A stretch of 64,000 nucleotides of DNA from Pseudoalteromonas caenipelagi. Lineage in GTDB: Bacteria; Pseudomonadota; Gammaproteobacteria; Enterobacterales; Alteromonadaceae. The DNA is taken from NCBI RefSeq assembly GCF_013140855.1, contig NZ_JABBPG010000010.1, forward strand, positions 62,001 through 126,000. Direction: 5' to 3'. Position numbers and translations under genes: made by a program. The first letter of the stretch is position 1; every line of letters begins with the position of its first letter. Shown here piece after piece: positions 18,263 through 27,694 of this stretch. The notes under the pieces are model-generated. The model searched no databases. It was given only the letters and a program-made list of their open reading frames with translations, and was not told where the DNA came from.

Positions 18263-20131
18263 ATGATAAAAGCAAGGCCAACGATCCGTGACCATTCCGC
18301 CGAAGCAAATTTATTTGCCCGTCGCGCTTTCATTGGCTTTATTTTTGTAGTTTCATTAATAGGTCTACTATTGATGAACGTCTACAACTTGCAGGTTGTT
18401 GACTTCGATACTTATAAAACTCGCTCCAATGACAATCGTATCAAGGTCATTCCTGTTGCTCCCAACAGAGGCTTAATCTACGACCGAAATGGTGTACTAC
18501 TGGCAGAAAATCGGCCGGTTTATAATTTAGAAGTGGTGCCAGAAGAAGTAGAGAATCTTGACAAGAGTCTTCTCGAGATAAGTCAACTACTCGCCATTTC
18601 AGACCAGCAAATAAATGATTTTAAAGAAGATATCCGTAATAACCGTCGTTTTAAGAGCCAAGTTTTAAAAGCGCGTCTTGATGAAAAAGAAGTTGCGGTA
18701 TTTTCTGTTAATCAACATAAATTCCCAGGCTTTAGTATCGAAGCCCGCTTATCCAGGTATTATCCTTATGGTGATACTCTGACTCACGCACTAGGCTATG
18801 TTGCAAAACTCAACAAAAAAGAGTTAGCAGAGCTAGAGCTAGAAGACCGCGCCACCAATTATCGTGCAACTCATGATATTGGTAAACGCGGCATTGAAAA
18901 ATACTACGAAAAACAACTACACGGCATTGTTGGTTCACAACGTGTAGAAGTCAACAACCGTGGCCGAGTATTACGAACGCTCAGTGTTGAACCGCCTGTG
19001 CCAGGACAAGATTTAGTACTGACAATAGACATAGGCTTACAACAAATTGCACAACATGCATTAAAGGATACTAGAGGCGCTGTTATTGCGATAGATCCAA
19101 AAGACGGTGGTATACTCGCCTTGTATTCTAATCCAAGCTACGACCCAAACTTGTTTGTGCATGGTATCAGCAGTGAACAGTACAAAAAGCTGCTCAATGA
19201 GGACAGACCGTTAATCAATCGCGTCACACAAGGGCGCTACCCTCCCGCATCAACTATTAAACCTCACCTCGCTATTTTGGGATTAGAGGAAGGCGTGGTA
19301 ACCGAAGAAACCAAAATATGGGACCCAGGCTTCTTTCAGATCCCCAACGTTGATCATAAATGGCGCGACTGGACTCGTTGGGGGCATGGTCATGTCGATA
19401 TTTACAAAGCTATCGAAGAATCTTGCGATACTTATTTTTATCGAATCGCTTATAAGTTAGGCATTAGTAAAATTGCTGATTTTATGGATCAATTTGGATT
19501 TGGCGATCTCTCTGGAATCGATATCCATGAAGAAACGACGGCAATATTACCAACCGTGGATTGGAAGCGTGCCCGTTTTAAAGAAAATTGGTGGCCTGGC
19601 GATACTATTTCCGTGGGTATCGGCCAAGGTTATTGGACCGCCACACCAATTCAAATCGCTAACTCAGTGAGCATTCTGGTCAACCGTGGCGCTCACCGTC
19701 AACCCCACTTAGTGCAGGTCGCAAAGCAAGAACAGGCAATAACGCAACTATTCACTGAAGAGAAACCTCCTGTAACTCTGAGCAATCCACACCACTGGCA
19801 AGTTGCATTAGAAGCTATGCACAACACCGTACTCAGAGGCACTGCACGCAAGGCATTTAAAGGAGCGACTTATGATCCTGCTGGAAAAACCGGCACAGCT
19901 CAGGTCGTTAGTATTGCACAAGGTGAAAAGTATGATGCCAAAAACATTAAAGAACGCCACAGAGATAACGCTGTATACACAGGCTTTGCGCCATTTAATG
20001 ACCCCAAAATAGTTGTCGCTATCGTGGTTGAAAACCAAAAAGCAGGGGGCGGCAGTATCGCAGCGCCTATCGCTAGACAACTGATGGATTACTATTTTTC
20101 TGCCTACCCTCTCGATTCGGAGCCGCAATGA
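18263..20131 (+). CDS. mrdA: Penicillin-binding protein 2 (elongasome transpeptidase)
   Basis: Class B PBP that cross-links peptidoglycan for rod-shaped growth together with RodA. One N-terminal membrane segment (about residues 24-46), a PBP dimerisation region, then the transpeptidase domain: active-site serine in PPASTIKPHLA (SxxK), SxN-type SCD in the EESCDTYFY segment, and KTGTAQ near residue 550. The 622-residue length is normal. Its stop overlaps the rodA start (ATGA). Confidence 0.97.
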   Translation: MIKARPTIRDHSAEANLFARRAFIGFIFVVSLIGLLLMNVYNLQVVDFDTYKTRSNDNRIKVIPVAPNRGLIYDRNGVLLAENRPVYNLEVVPEEVENLDKSLLEISQLLAISDQQINDFKEDIRNNRRFKSQVLKARLDEKEVAVFSVNQHKFPGFSIEARLSRYYPYGDTLTHALGYVAKLNKKELAELELEDRATNYRATHDIGKRGIEKYYEKQLHGIVGSQRVEVNNRGRVLRTLSVEPPVPGQDLVLTIDIGLQQIAQHALKDTRGAVIAIDPKDGGILALYSNPSYDPNLFVHGISSEQYKKLLNEDRPLINRVTQGRYPPASTIKPHLAILGLEEGVVTEETKIWDPGFFQIPNVDHKWRDWTRWGHGHVDIYKAIEESCDTYFYRIAYKLGISKIADFMDQFGFGDLSGIDIHEETTAILPTVDWKRARFKENWWPGDTISVGIGQGYWTATPIQIANSVSILVNRGAHRQPHLVQVAKQEQAITQLFTEEKPPVTLSNPHHWQVALEAMHNTVLRGTARKAFKGATYDPAGKTGTAQVVSIAQGEKYDAKNIKERHRDNAVYTGFAPFNDPKIVVAIVVENQKAGGGSIAAPIARQLMDYYFSAYPLDSEPQ

Positions 20132-21237
20132 CGCCGTTACACACAAAGCGCACACTCTGGCAAAAAATTCACTTGGATTGGCCTTTACTTGTCGCCTTGA
20201 TGTTGATGATGTTGGGCAGCTTGACTGTTGTATATAGCGCCAGTGGCCAAGACATGAGCATGATGTTTCGACATTGTACGCGCATGGCAGGTGCTGTCAT
20301 CGCAATGTTGTTTATGGCCCAGCTCTCACCTAATACGTTAAAGCGCATTGTGATTCCTTTATATTTACTGGGTTTGGGCATGCTGATCGCGGTATTATTT
20401 GTCGGCGTAAGTAGTAAAGGTGCTCAGCGTTGGCTTAACTTGGGAATTACCCGCTTTCAGCCTTCAGAAATCATGAAGCTGGCGGTCCCTATGATGGTTG
20501 CCTGGTATATAGGACAGCATCGACTTCCCCCGTCAATTTGGAATTTAATTGTTGGCTTTACGATTGTGTTAGTGCCCACGATTTTAATAAAAGAACAGCC
20601 TGATTTAGGCACCTCTATTCTCATTGCCAGTTCGGGGATTTTTGTACTGTTTCTCTCAGGTTTAAGTTGGAAACTCATTGGTATGTTTGCGCTACTCGCA
20701 GGGCCAGCTGGCTTTGCATTTTGGCATTACGGCATGCACGCCTATCAAAAACAGCGAGTGCTTACCTTTTTAAACCCTGAGAGTGATCCTCTTGGTTCTG
20801 GCTATCATATCATTCAATCAAAAATAGCTATTGGCTCTGGCGGTGTTGAGGGTAAGGGTTGGTTACAAGGCACGCAGTCTCAACTAGAGTTTCTCCCTGA
20901 GCGGCACACTGATTTTATATTCTCCGTTTTAAGCGAAGAGTTTGGATTGTTTGGTGTTGTCATGCTACTTAGCGTTTACTTATTTATTATAGGCCGCGGT
21001 TTATTTATTGCAGTTAATGCACAAGATGCTTTTAGCAAGCTGCTGGCAGGCGCTCTAACGCTCACATTTTTCGTCTATGTATTTGTAAATATCGGCATGG
21101 TATCTGGGTTGCTTCCTGTCGTTGGTGTTCCTCTGCCACTTATCAGCTATGGTGGCACATCTATGGTGACGTTAATGGCCGGTTTTGGCATTATTATGGC
21201 TATCGCAACAGATAAGAGGATGTTATTGAAGTCATGA
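20128..21237 (+). CDS. rodA: RodA peptidoglycan glycosyltransferase (SEDS)
   Basis: Polytopic SEDS-family glycosyltransferase of the elongasome that polymerises lipid II with PBP2. The 369-residue protein has about ten membrane segments and the family hallmarks WLNLG, FQPSEIMKLA, PDLGTS, LPERHTDFIFSVLSEEFG and VPLPLISYGGTS. It overlaps mrdA and rlpA by 4 nt each, forming a tightly coupled unit. Confidence 0.97.
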   Translation: MTPLHTKRTLWQKIHLDWPLLVALMLMMLGSLTVVYSASGQDMSMMFRHCTRMAGAVIAMLFMAQLSPNTLKRIVIPLYLLGLGMLIAVLFVGVSSKGAQRWLNLGITRFQPSEIMKLAVPMMVAWYIGQHRLPPSIWNLIVGFTIVLVPTILIKEQPDLGTSILIASSGIFVLFLSGLSWKLIGMFALLAGPAGFAFWHYGMHAYQKQRVLTFLNPESDPLGSGYHIIQSKIAIGSGGVEGKGWLQGTQSQLEFLPERHTDFIFSVLSEEFGLFGVVMLLSVYLFIIGRGLFIAVNAQDAFSKLLAGALTLTFFVYVFVNIGMVSGLLPVVGVPLPLISYGGTSMVTLMAGFGIIMAIATDKRMLLKS

Positions 21238-21998
21238 ACAAAGCACAGCTAAAATTTGCTTGGTGTTTACTTTTGATAAGCATGCTCAGTGCCTGTAGCA
21301 ACCGTTACCATATAAAGCATGATAAAGCCCCTCTTCGAGCACCCACCGTATTGGAAATGCAAGATGCGGTGCTAACGAACGAAGTCAAAAGCGTTGCTGC
21401 AGGGCGGCCATATACTGTATTAGGAAAGCAATACACGCCTATGTCAGACGAACGAGGCTACACTGAACAAGGCGTTGCCTCTTGGTATGGTAGAAAATTT
21501 CACGGCTATCACACCTCTAATGGCGAAATTTTCAACATGTTTGATATGACCGCTGCACATAAAACTCTACCATTACCCAGCTTTGTTAGAGTCACTAACC
21601 TCGATAACGGAAAGAGTGCCATTGTACGGGTTAACGACCGAGGACCTTTTCATGATGACAGGCTTATCGACTTATCTTATGCAGCAGCATACAAGCTAGG
21701 ATATCACGTAAATGGTACAGCCAATGTTAAGGTTGAAGCCATTACTCTTGAGCGCCAAGCGCCACGCCTAACCTACATTCAAGTAGCTGCGGGTAGCCAA
21801 TTAGACAAAATTCAAGAGATAGCGAACTCTTTAAAACAAAAGATGGCCCTTGATAATGTGATCACGTTAGAAAATGGGCTATACAAATTACGCTTAGGGC
21901 CAATGCAAGGTGATCAACACGCACAGTCGGTGTTAAATAACCTGCGAAAAGGTGAATTTAACCAAGCCTTCTTGCTTTATAGTGAACAACAACTTTAG
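21234..21998 (+). CDS. rlpA: Septal ring lipoprotein RlpA (lytic transglycosylase)
   Basis: Lipoprotein with lipobox LLSAC-like MLSAC (Cys near residue 21), a double-psi beta-barrel domain (ASWYGRKFHGYHTSNGE to VNDRGPFHDDRLIDLSY, with the catalytic Asp in NDRGPF) and a C-terminal SPOR domain (YIQVAAGSQ to the end) that binds denuded glycans at septa. It removes naked glycan strands. It overlaps the rodA stop and lies 45 nt before dacA. Confidence 0.95.
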   Translation: MNKAQLKFAWCLLLISMLSACSNRYHIKHDKAPLRAPTVLEMQDAVLTNEVKSVAAGRPYTVLGKQYTPMSDERGYTEQGVASWYGRKFHGYHTSNGEIFNMFDMTAAHKTLPLPSFVRVTNLDNGKSAIVRVNDRGPFHDDRLIDLSYAAAYKLGYHVNGTANVKVEAITLERQAPRLTYIQVAAGSQLDKIQEIANSLKQKMALDNVITLENGLYKLRLGPMQGDQHAQSVLNNLRKGEFNQAFLLYSEQQL

Positions 21999-22043
21999 AA
22001 TATTGCGGTGACGCTAACTAACCAAACTTAAAATGCGAGCATA

Positions 22044-23207
22044 ATGACTTTATTAAAATCAAAATTTATTACTCAGATTTGCGCCTTTGTGTGTTCTGCT
22101 TCTATTTTTGCAGCCAACGCGCAAATTTTGCCATCGCCTCCTCAAGTTAACGCTAAAGGTTATTTTTTAGTTGATTTTACGACTGGCAAAGTCATTGCAG
22201 AGGGTGAAGCAGATACCAAACTTGCACCTGCAAGTCTTACCAAAATGATGACAAGCTACGTAATTGGTACTGAAATAAACGCTGGAAATATTTCTCCAAG
22301 TGACATGGTCACTATCAGTGAAAAAGCATGGGCTAAGAACTTCCCAGAATCGTCAAAAATGTTTATCGAAGTAGGTAAACAAGTAAGCGTAGACGATTTA
22401 AATCGTGGCATTATCATTCAATCAGGCAATGATGCCTGTGTTGCAATGGCTGAGCACATTGCGGGCAGCGAAAGTGCTTTTGCCGACCTGATGAATGCCC
22501 ATGCAGAAAAACTTGGCATGACCAATTCGCATTTTATTAACAGTCATGGTCTTGATACCGAAGAGCACTATACCACACCTAGAGATATGGCAACGCTTGG
22601 TGCCGCACTTATCCGTGATGTACCTGATGAATATGCTCTTTATAAAGAAAAGTCATTTACCTTCAATGGCATAAAGCAATACAACCGAAATACCCTGCTG
22701 TGGGATGCCAGCCTTGATGTGGATGGTATTAAAACGGGTCATACTTCAGAGGCTGGCTACAGCCTAGTCACATCCGCAACAAAAGACGATATGCGTCTTA
22801 TCGCTGTGGTTATGGGCACAGCCAGTGAGCGAGCACGTAAGGTTGAAAGCAAAAAGCTACTCAACTACGGTTTTAGATTTTTTGAAACTATCACACCTTA
22901 TAAAGCGGGTGATAGCTTTGCCGAGCAGCGCATTTGGATGGGTAATAAAGAAACTGTTTCACTGGGTATCTTACAAGACACACCAATCACGATTCCTCGT
23001 GGTCAACGTAAAAACCTAAAAGCAAACTTTGAGTTAGATAAAACTCTAGAAGCACCTCTTGCTAAAGGCAGTAAGGTCGGTACTTTGTTTTTACAACTTG
23101 AAGGTGAAGAAATTGCTCAGTATCCGCTTGTAACGCTTGAAGAAATAGGCGAAGGAAGTTTCTTCTCTAAGATCTACGACTATTTACGTTTACAGATCGC
23201 ACAATAA
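22044..23207 (+). CDS. dacA: D-alanyl-D-alanine carboxypeptidase (PBP5/6 type)
   Basis: Low-molecular-weight PBP that trims the terminal D-Ala from pentapeptides. A signal peptide ends near ANAQ; active-site motifs are SLTK (PASLTKMM), SGN (QSGNDACVAMAEH) and KTG (GIKTGHTSEAGYS). The PBP5 C-terminal beta domain is followed by an amphipathic membrane-binding helix (SKIYDYLRLQIAQ). The 387-residue length is normal. Confidence 0.97.
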   Translation: MTLLKSKFITQICAFVCSASIFAANAQILPSPPQVNAKGYFLVDFTTGKVIAEGEADTKLAPASLTKMMTSYVIGTEINAGNISPSDMVTISEKAWAKNFPESSKMFIEVGKQVSVDDLNRGIIIQSGNDACVAMAEHIAGSESAFADLMNAHAEKLGMTNSHFINSHGLDTEEHYTTPRDMATLGAALIRDVPDEYALYKEKSFTFNGIKQYNRNTLLWDASLDVDGIKTGHTSEAGYSLVTSATKDDMRLIAVVMGTASERARKVESKKLLNYGFRFFETITPYKAGDSFAEQRIWMGNKETVSLGILQDTPITIPRGQRKNLKANFELDKTLEAPLAKGSKVGTLFLQLEGEEIAQYPLVTLEEIGEGSFFSKIYDYLRLQIAQ

Positions 23208-23224
23208 TTTAAAAATCATAAATG

Positions 23225-23253
23225 AACGCCTCCATTGCGAGGCGTTTTTTTTT
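23225..23253 (+). terminator. Rho-independent terminator after dacA
   Basis: Stem AACGCCTC / GAGGCGTT with a 6-nt loop followed by a run of T to 23253. It closes the leuS-to-dacA transcription block 18 nt after the dacA stop. Confidence 0.9.
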
Positions 23254-23286
23254 GCCACAAAAATGGTAGAATGCCGCCATTATTCT

Positions 23287-23329
23287 CGGTTTGTAACCAC
23301 AAACCGATTTGTTAAGCTTGCAAACAAGC
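23287..23329 (+). other. Two small inverted repeats in the ybeD leader
   Basis: CGGTTTG / CAAACCG (arms 23287-23293 and 23300-23306) and GCTTG / CAAGC (23316-23320 and 23325-23329) lie just before the ybeD start. They may be a leader structure. Neither is followed by a T-run. Confidence 0.35.
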
Positions 23330-23358
23330 AAGATAGTTCCAGTAGTGAGGACAGCGTA

Positions 23359-23637
23359 GTGGTAAATCCAGTAAAAAATACTAAGTTTGATGAGTACTTA
23401 GAATTCCCATGCCCATTCACCTTCAAAATAATGGGTGTTGCAAACGTGAGCCTTACGGACCAAGTATTAAGCAAACTTCAAGTAATGGCACCTGGCGATT
23501 ACGCACCAAAAGTGAAGCCCAGTAGTAAAGGTAATTATGAGTCTATTACTGTGGTAGTCACTGTGATATCAAAAGAGCACATTGAACAAATTTACACCGA
23601 AATTGGTTCATTAGAAGACGTTCGTCACGTACTTTAA
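23359..23637 (+). CDS. ybeD: YbeD family protein (DUF493)
   Basis: A 92-residue ACT-like small protein; the conserved core is EFPCPFTFKIMG ... APGDYAPKVKPSSKGNY. Its function is not settled in the family; it is nearly always next to lipB. The chosen start is GTG 23359, 8 nt after GAGG at 23347-23350. The frame is open further upstream, but that part runs through the leader repeats and is absent from E. coli YbeD (87 residues). Confidence 0.88.
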   Translation: MVNPVKNTKFDEYLEFPCPFTFKIMGVANVSLTDQVLSKLQVMAPGDYAPKVKPSSKGNYESITVVVTVISKEHIEQIYTEIGSLEDVRHVL

Positions 23638-23642
23638 TAGGC

Positions 23643-24308
23643 ATGACGACAACTATGAGTCAACATAAAGTAATCGTGCGCCAACTTGGCCGATGCAGTT
23701 ACGAGCCTATCTGGCAAAAAATGCAAACATACACAGATCAGCGCGATGACAATAGCGCTGATGAAATTTGGCTTGTTGAACATGAAAGCGTGTTCACGCA
23801 AGGTCAAGCGGGTAAAGACGAGCATTTACTCGCACCCGGTGACATTCCGGTGATTAAAGTAGATCGTGGAGGGCAAGTCACCTACCATGGACCCGGCCAG
23901 CAAATGATGTATGTACTGTTTAATTTACGTCGCTTAAAGATAGGTGTGCGCGAACTAGTCACATGGCTAGAGCAATGCATCATTGACTTTTTGGCAGAGC
24001 ATAGCATTACAGCATACGCAAAAGCAGACGCACCTGGCGTATACGTTGATAACAGCAAAATCGCCTCTTTAGGGTTAAGAGTAAGACGAGGCTGCTCTTT
24101 TCATGGCTTAGCATTGAATGTAAACATGGATATGTCGCCATTTTCGCGCATTAACCCATGTGGCTATGCTGGCATGAATATGGTGCAAACAAGCGAATTA
24201 AACGGCCCAACCGCAATGGAAGAAGTGGCTAATGGGCTAGTCAAACACATGCTAAAACGACTCAATGCTGAAGTTGTAGAGCAAACACAAGGGTTTGAAA
24301 ACGAATGA
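23643..24308 (+). CDS. lipB: Octanoyl-[acyl-carrier-protein] protein transferase LipB
   Basis: Moves octanoate from ACP to lipoyl domains, the first step of lipoate synthesis. The catalytic Cys is in INPCGYAGM and Lys in SKIASLGLR; the RGGQVTYHGPGQ motif is near residues 78-89. The 221-residue length is normal. The start could be ATG 23643 or ATG 23655; neither has a strong ribosome site. It overlaps lipA by 4 nt. Confidence 0.96.
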   Translation: MTTTMSQHKVIVRQLGRCSYEPIWQKMQTYTDQRDDNSADEIWLVEHESVFTQGQAGKDEHLLAPGDIPVIKVDRGGQVTYHGPGQQMMYVLFNLRRLKIGVRELVTWLEQCIIDFLAEHSITAYAKADAPGVYVDNSKIASLGLRVRRGCSFHGLALNVNMDMSPFSRINPCGYAGMNMVQTSELNGPTAMEEVANGLVKHMLKRLNAEVVEQTQGFENE

Positions 24309-25270
24309 GTAAACCAGTAAAGATGGAGCCAGGGGTAAAACTAAGAGATGCCGAGAAAATGGCATTGATCCCCGTTAAAGTACTCCCCACTGAAAAACAA
24401 GAAATGCTGCGCAAACCTGATTGGTTGAAGATCCGTTTGCCAAAGTCAAGCGAACGCATTGATGGGATTAAACAAGCGATGCGAAAGCACGGCTTACATT
24501 CGGTCTGTGAAGAAGCGTCTTGTCCAAATCTATCAGAATGCTTTAACCACGGTACAGCTACTTTCATGATCTTAGGCGCGATATGTACACGCCGTTGCCC
24601 ATTTTGCGATGTTGCTCACGGCCGCCCTCTTAAGCCTGACGCTGAAGAGCCTGAGAAGCTGGCACTCACAATTAAAGATATGAAGCTAAGCTATGTGGTG
24701 ATCACGTCTGTAGACAGAGATGATTTGCGCGATGGTGGTGCTCAACATTTTGCTGATTGCATTACTGCGATTCGTAAACACAACCCCCATATCACGATAG
24801 AGATTCTAGTACCTGATTTTCGTGGCCGTATGGACCGCGCACTAGAAATATTAACCCGAACGCCACCAGATGTGTTTAACCATAACTTAGAAACTGCGCC
24901 ACGCTTATACAAATTAGCGCGACCAGGTGCCGATTATAAGTGGTCGCTAGAACTATTACGTCGTTTTAAAGAAGCACACCCTAACGTTAAAACCAAGTCT
25001 GGTTTGATGGTTGGCTTAGGTGAAGAGATCTCAGAAATCGAAGAAGTACTCAGGGACTTACGAGAGCACAACGTAGATATGTTGACCGTCGGTCAATATT
25101 TACAACCTTCGAAGCACCATTTACCAGTTAAACGCTATGTAGCACCTGCAGAATTTGATGCGTTAAAAGACTATGCTGATGAAATTGGCTTCGTTCACGC
25201 AGCGTGTGGCCCATTCGTTCGCTCCAGCTACCACGCTGACCAACAAGCTGCTGGTAAAGAAGTAAAATAG
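24305..25270 (+). CDS. lipA: Lipoyl synthase LipA
   Basis: Radical SAM enzyme inserting two sulfurs into octanoyl chains. The auxiliary cluster cysteines are in CEEASCPNLSEC and the radical SAM triad in CTRRCPFC; the C-terminal RSSYHAD supplies the serine ligand. The 321-residue length is as expected. It is translationally coupled to lipB by ATGA overlap. Confidence 0.98.
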   Translation: MSKPVKMEPGVKLRDAEKMALIPVKVLPTEKQEMLRKPDWLKIRLPKSSERIDGIKQAMRKHGLHSVCEEASCPNLSECFNHGTATFMILGAICTRRCPFCDVAHGRPLKPDAEEPEKLALTIKDMKLSYVVITSVDRDDLRDGGAQHFADCITAIRKHNPHITIEILVPDFRGRMDRALEILTRTPPDVFNHNLETAPRLYKLARPGADYKWSLELLRRFKEAHPNVKTKSGLMVGLGEEISEIEEVLRDLREHNVDMLTVGQYLQPSKHHLPVKRYVAPAEFDALKDYADEIGFVHAACGPFVRSSYHADQQAAGKEVK

Positions 25271-25286
25271 AGCACAACACTTTAAC

Positions 25287-25310
25287 AAGCGCCTTTTAGG
25301 CGCTTTTTTT
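25287..25310 (+). terminator. Rho-independent terminator after lipA
   Basis: AAGCGCCT / AGGCGCTT stem with a TTT loop and a T-run through 25310, 17 nt past the lipA stop. Confidence 0.9.
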
Positions 25311-25515
25311 ATACTATTCGAACGTCCCCTTTCAGTTCTGCAACGCTTCAGGTAAGACCATTACGTGGCAAAGAATTTGTTACATTTAGTCCCTAAATTA
25401 AAAACCCCGTAAAACATAGATTACAATCGTTAACATTGATTTATGGCAAAACTATTTCATTTTTTAACACTCCAGTATATCTTGCTGGACTCTCTCACAC
25501 ACAAAGGGGCAATTT

Positions 25516-26721
25516 GTGCTTAAAAATAAAACACTGGGGAGTATGCTGATCGTCGCAGGTACGACCATAGGTGCAGGAATGTTAGCGCTACCTATTGCAT
25601 CTGCAGGTCTTGGCTTTACGACAGCTTTAATACTGATTTTACTGTCTTGGTTACTGATGACCTATACCGCTCTGCTTATGCTGGAGCTTCACCAATATGC
25701 CAGTGCAGACGCAACACTGAACACCCTTGCTAAATCAATACTGGGTAAACGCGGGCAATATATTGCAAACTTTGCAATGATATTTTTATTTTATGCACTA
25801 TGTGCTGCTTATATCGCTGGCGGTGGTACACAACTACAAGAAAAAATGAGTAATGTGCTTGGTATAGAGGTAGCACCTCAAGCAGGGTCTATTTTATTGG
25901 CTATTTTGGTTGCCAGTGTCGTAACTGCAGGCACAAGCACGGTAGATAAACTCAATAAAATGTTATTTGCAGTCAAAATTACCGTACTTGCCAGTTTGTT
26001 TTTTGTTTTAAGTCCTTATGTACACGGCCAGCACCTGCTCGATATGCCTATTCAACAAGGCTTGGTACTATCCGCAATCCCTGTAATCTTCACTTCGTTT
26101 GGCTTTCACGGTTCAATTCCTTCTATCGTGAAGTACGTTGGTTTAGATATTAAATCTCTGCGTCGCGTTATGATGTTTGGTGCGGCACTGCCACTGGTGA
26201 TTTATGTATTCTGGCAACTACTCAGCCAAGGTGTTATGAGCCAGCAAAGCTTAATGCAAAGTAATGGCTTGTCTGGGTTTGTAAGTAACATATCTAACAT
26301 AGCACACAACCCGCATATCAGTACCTTTGTTACTGTGTTTGCAGATTTAGCTCTTGCGACTTCATTTTTAGGCGTAAGCTTAGGCTTGTTTGATTTTTTT
26401 GCTGATGCGTTCAAAAAAGGCAATGGCAAACTAGATCGCAGCAAAACGGCGTTAATTACTTTTTTACCACCACTTGGCTTTGCTCTGTTCTATCCAAAAG
26501 GTTTTATCATGGCGTTAGGTTATGCGGCTATCGCACTCGTGATACTGGCTGTTTTTCTACCCGTAGCAATGGTTTGGTCACAACGTAAACAAGGCTTACA
26601 AACTGACGGTTACCAAGTTAGAGGTGGCTCACTAGGTTTGGCTATCGCGGCATTGTGTGGCCTACTAATCATTGCTGCTCAGATGCTGCAGATGACTGGT
26701 GTTATTCCTTCATTAGGCTAA
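25516..26721 (+). CDS. Aromatic amino acid permease, TyrP/Mtr family
   Basis: A 401-residue inner-membrane transporter with 11 hydrophobic segments. The N-terminus GSMLIVAGTTIGAGMLALP is the diagnostic first helix of the HAAAP family (TyrP, Mtr, TnaB). Length and pattern favour tyrosine or tryptophan import, but the substrate cannot be fixed by eye. The start is GTG 25516, with AAAGGGG a few bases upstream. The roughly 200-nt upstream gap shows no clear TyrR box. It is flanked by terminators on both sides, so it is probably monocistronic. Confidence 0.88.
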   Translation: MLKNKTLGSMLIVAGTTIGAGMLALPIASAGLGFTTALILILLSWLLMTYTALLMLELHQYASADATLNTLAKSILGKRGQYIANFAMIFLFYALCAAYIAGGGTQLQEKMSNVLGIEVAPQAGSILLAILVASVVTAGTSTVDKLNKMLFAVKITVLASLFFVLSPYVHGQHLLDMPIQQGLVLSAIPVIFTSFGFHGSIPSIVKYVGLDIKSLRRVMMFGAALPLVIYVFWQLLSQGVMSQQSLMQSNGLSGFVSNISNIAHNPHISTFVTVFADLALATSFLGVSLGLFDFFADAFKKGNGKLDRSKTALITFLPPLGFALFYPKGFIMALGYAAIALVILAVFLPVAMVWSQRKQGLQTDGYQVRGGSLGLAIAALCGLLIIAAQMLQMTGVIPSLG

Positions 26722-26731
26722 CAAACCCAAT

Positions 26732-26758
26732 AATAAAGCAGCCTGAGGCTGCTTTATT
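26732..26758. terminator. Convergent terminator between permease and pomB
   Basis: A perfect 12-bp stem AATAAAGCAGCC / GGCTGCTTTATT with loop TGA. The pomB stop codon (26754-26756) lies inside the right arm. The stem carries AATAAA/TTTATT at its base, so it can end transcripts from both sides. Confidence 0.75.
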
Positions 26759-27689
26759 GATTTTGCCCTGAAACCTCAATCGGGTCTGACTCTTGCGGCT
26801 TACCTTGTAAAATCGATATTTCTACACGGCGATTTCGCCTTCTGTCAGCATTGGTTTCATTTGGGACAAGAGGCCGTGTATCTGCATGGCCTACAACCAC
26901 TAAACGATTTTTATCAAATCCTGGGGCTTTAACCATTTCACTCGCTACAGCGACCGCTCTTGTTGCTGATAAATCCCAGTTATTGCTGTATAACTCGTTA
27001 CTGACTTGATAGTCATCAGTGTGCCCCGATACCGTGATCTCGCCTGGTACATCTTTTAATAAATTTGCAATTTCTAAAATTGTCGGGGTAAATTTCGGTT
27101 GCAAAAAAGCACTACCGGAAGGAAACGCGCCATTCTCTTGAATACGAATAATGATTTGTTGACCTAGCGATTCCAGCTCTATTGCACCGTCCATAATTTG
27201 CTTTTCTAGCTGTTGTGCAATCTTTTTGACCAGTTCATTCACTTGCTCCTGCTCAGCCGCTGAAACAGACTGCGTCATTGCTTGTTCCTGAGAAGTACTT
27301 TGAGACTCACCACCACGCTTATTACCGCGTTGCTCTTGTCTGCCCCCTGCGGAGCTTTCCTCACCAGCCTGAAACTCTAACATCTGCTGTGTCATTTCCA
27401 CAGTCTGCTGTTGGATAGTTTCTATCGGTGTGGGTTCAGGCTTACCAGGTGTGAATTCCATCGCTATTACGCTAGTCCCTTTGGGGATATCTTTTACTTC
27501 GATTTTATTTTGTACACCAAAAGCAAACTTCATCGAGCCAGCTATTTGTTTGAACTTGAGTACGTCCATTTCTGAAAACGCCAAAAGAAGTACGAAAAAG
27601 CACATGAGCAAAGACATCAGATCTGCAAATGTCCCCATCCAAGCAGGCAAGCCAGGGGGTGGGCATTTACATTCTTTTTCTTCAGACAT
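26754..27689 (-). CDS. pomB: Sodium-type flagellar stator protein PomB (MotB family)
   Basis: A 311-residue stator subunit that couples sodium flow to flagellar rotation and anchors to peptidoglycan. N-terminal CPPPGLPAWMGTFADLM holds the ion-binding Asp (near residue 24), followed by one membrane helix. A Gln/Glu-rich linker with plug region follows, then an OmpA-like domain (VSGHTDDYQV ... NRRVEIS). Sequence blocks such as KFKQIAGSMKFAFGVQN are those of Vibrio PomB rather than E. coli MotB. It starts 5 nt after the pomA stop. Confidence 0.95.
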   Translation of the reverse strand: MSEEKECKCPPPGLPAWMGTFADLMSLLMCFFVLLLAFSEMDVLKFKQIAGSMKFAFGVQNKIEVKDIPKGTSVIAMEFTPGKPEPTPIETIQQQTVEMTQQMLEFQAGEESSAGGRQEQRGNKRGGESQSTSQEQAMTQSVSAAEQEQVNELVKKIAQQLEKQIMDGAIELESLGQQIIIRIQENGAFPSGSAFLQPKFTPTILEIANLLKDVPGEITVSGHTDDYQVSNELYSNNWDLSATRAVAVASEMVKAPGFDKNRLVVVGHADTRPLVPNETNADRRRNRRVEISILQGKPQESDPIEVSGQNQ

Positions 27690-27694
27690 CAGCG

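Noticed and set aside
25311..25515. TyrR boxes before the aromatic permease
   Set aside because: No TGTAAA-N6-TTTACA pattern was found on either strand in the gap.
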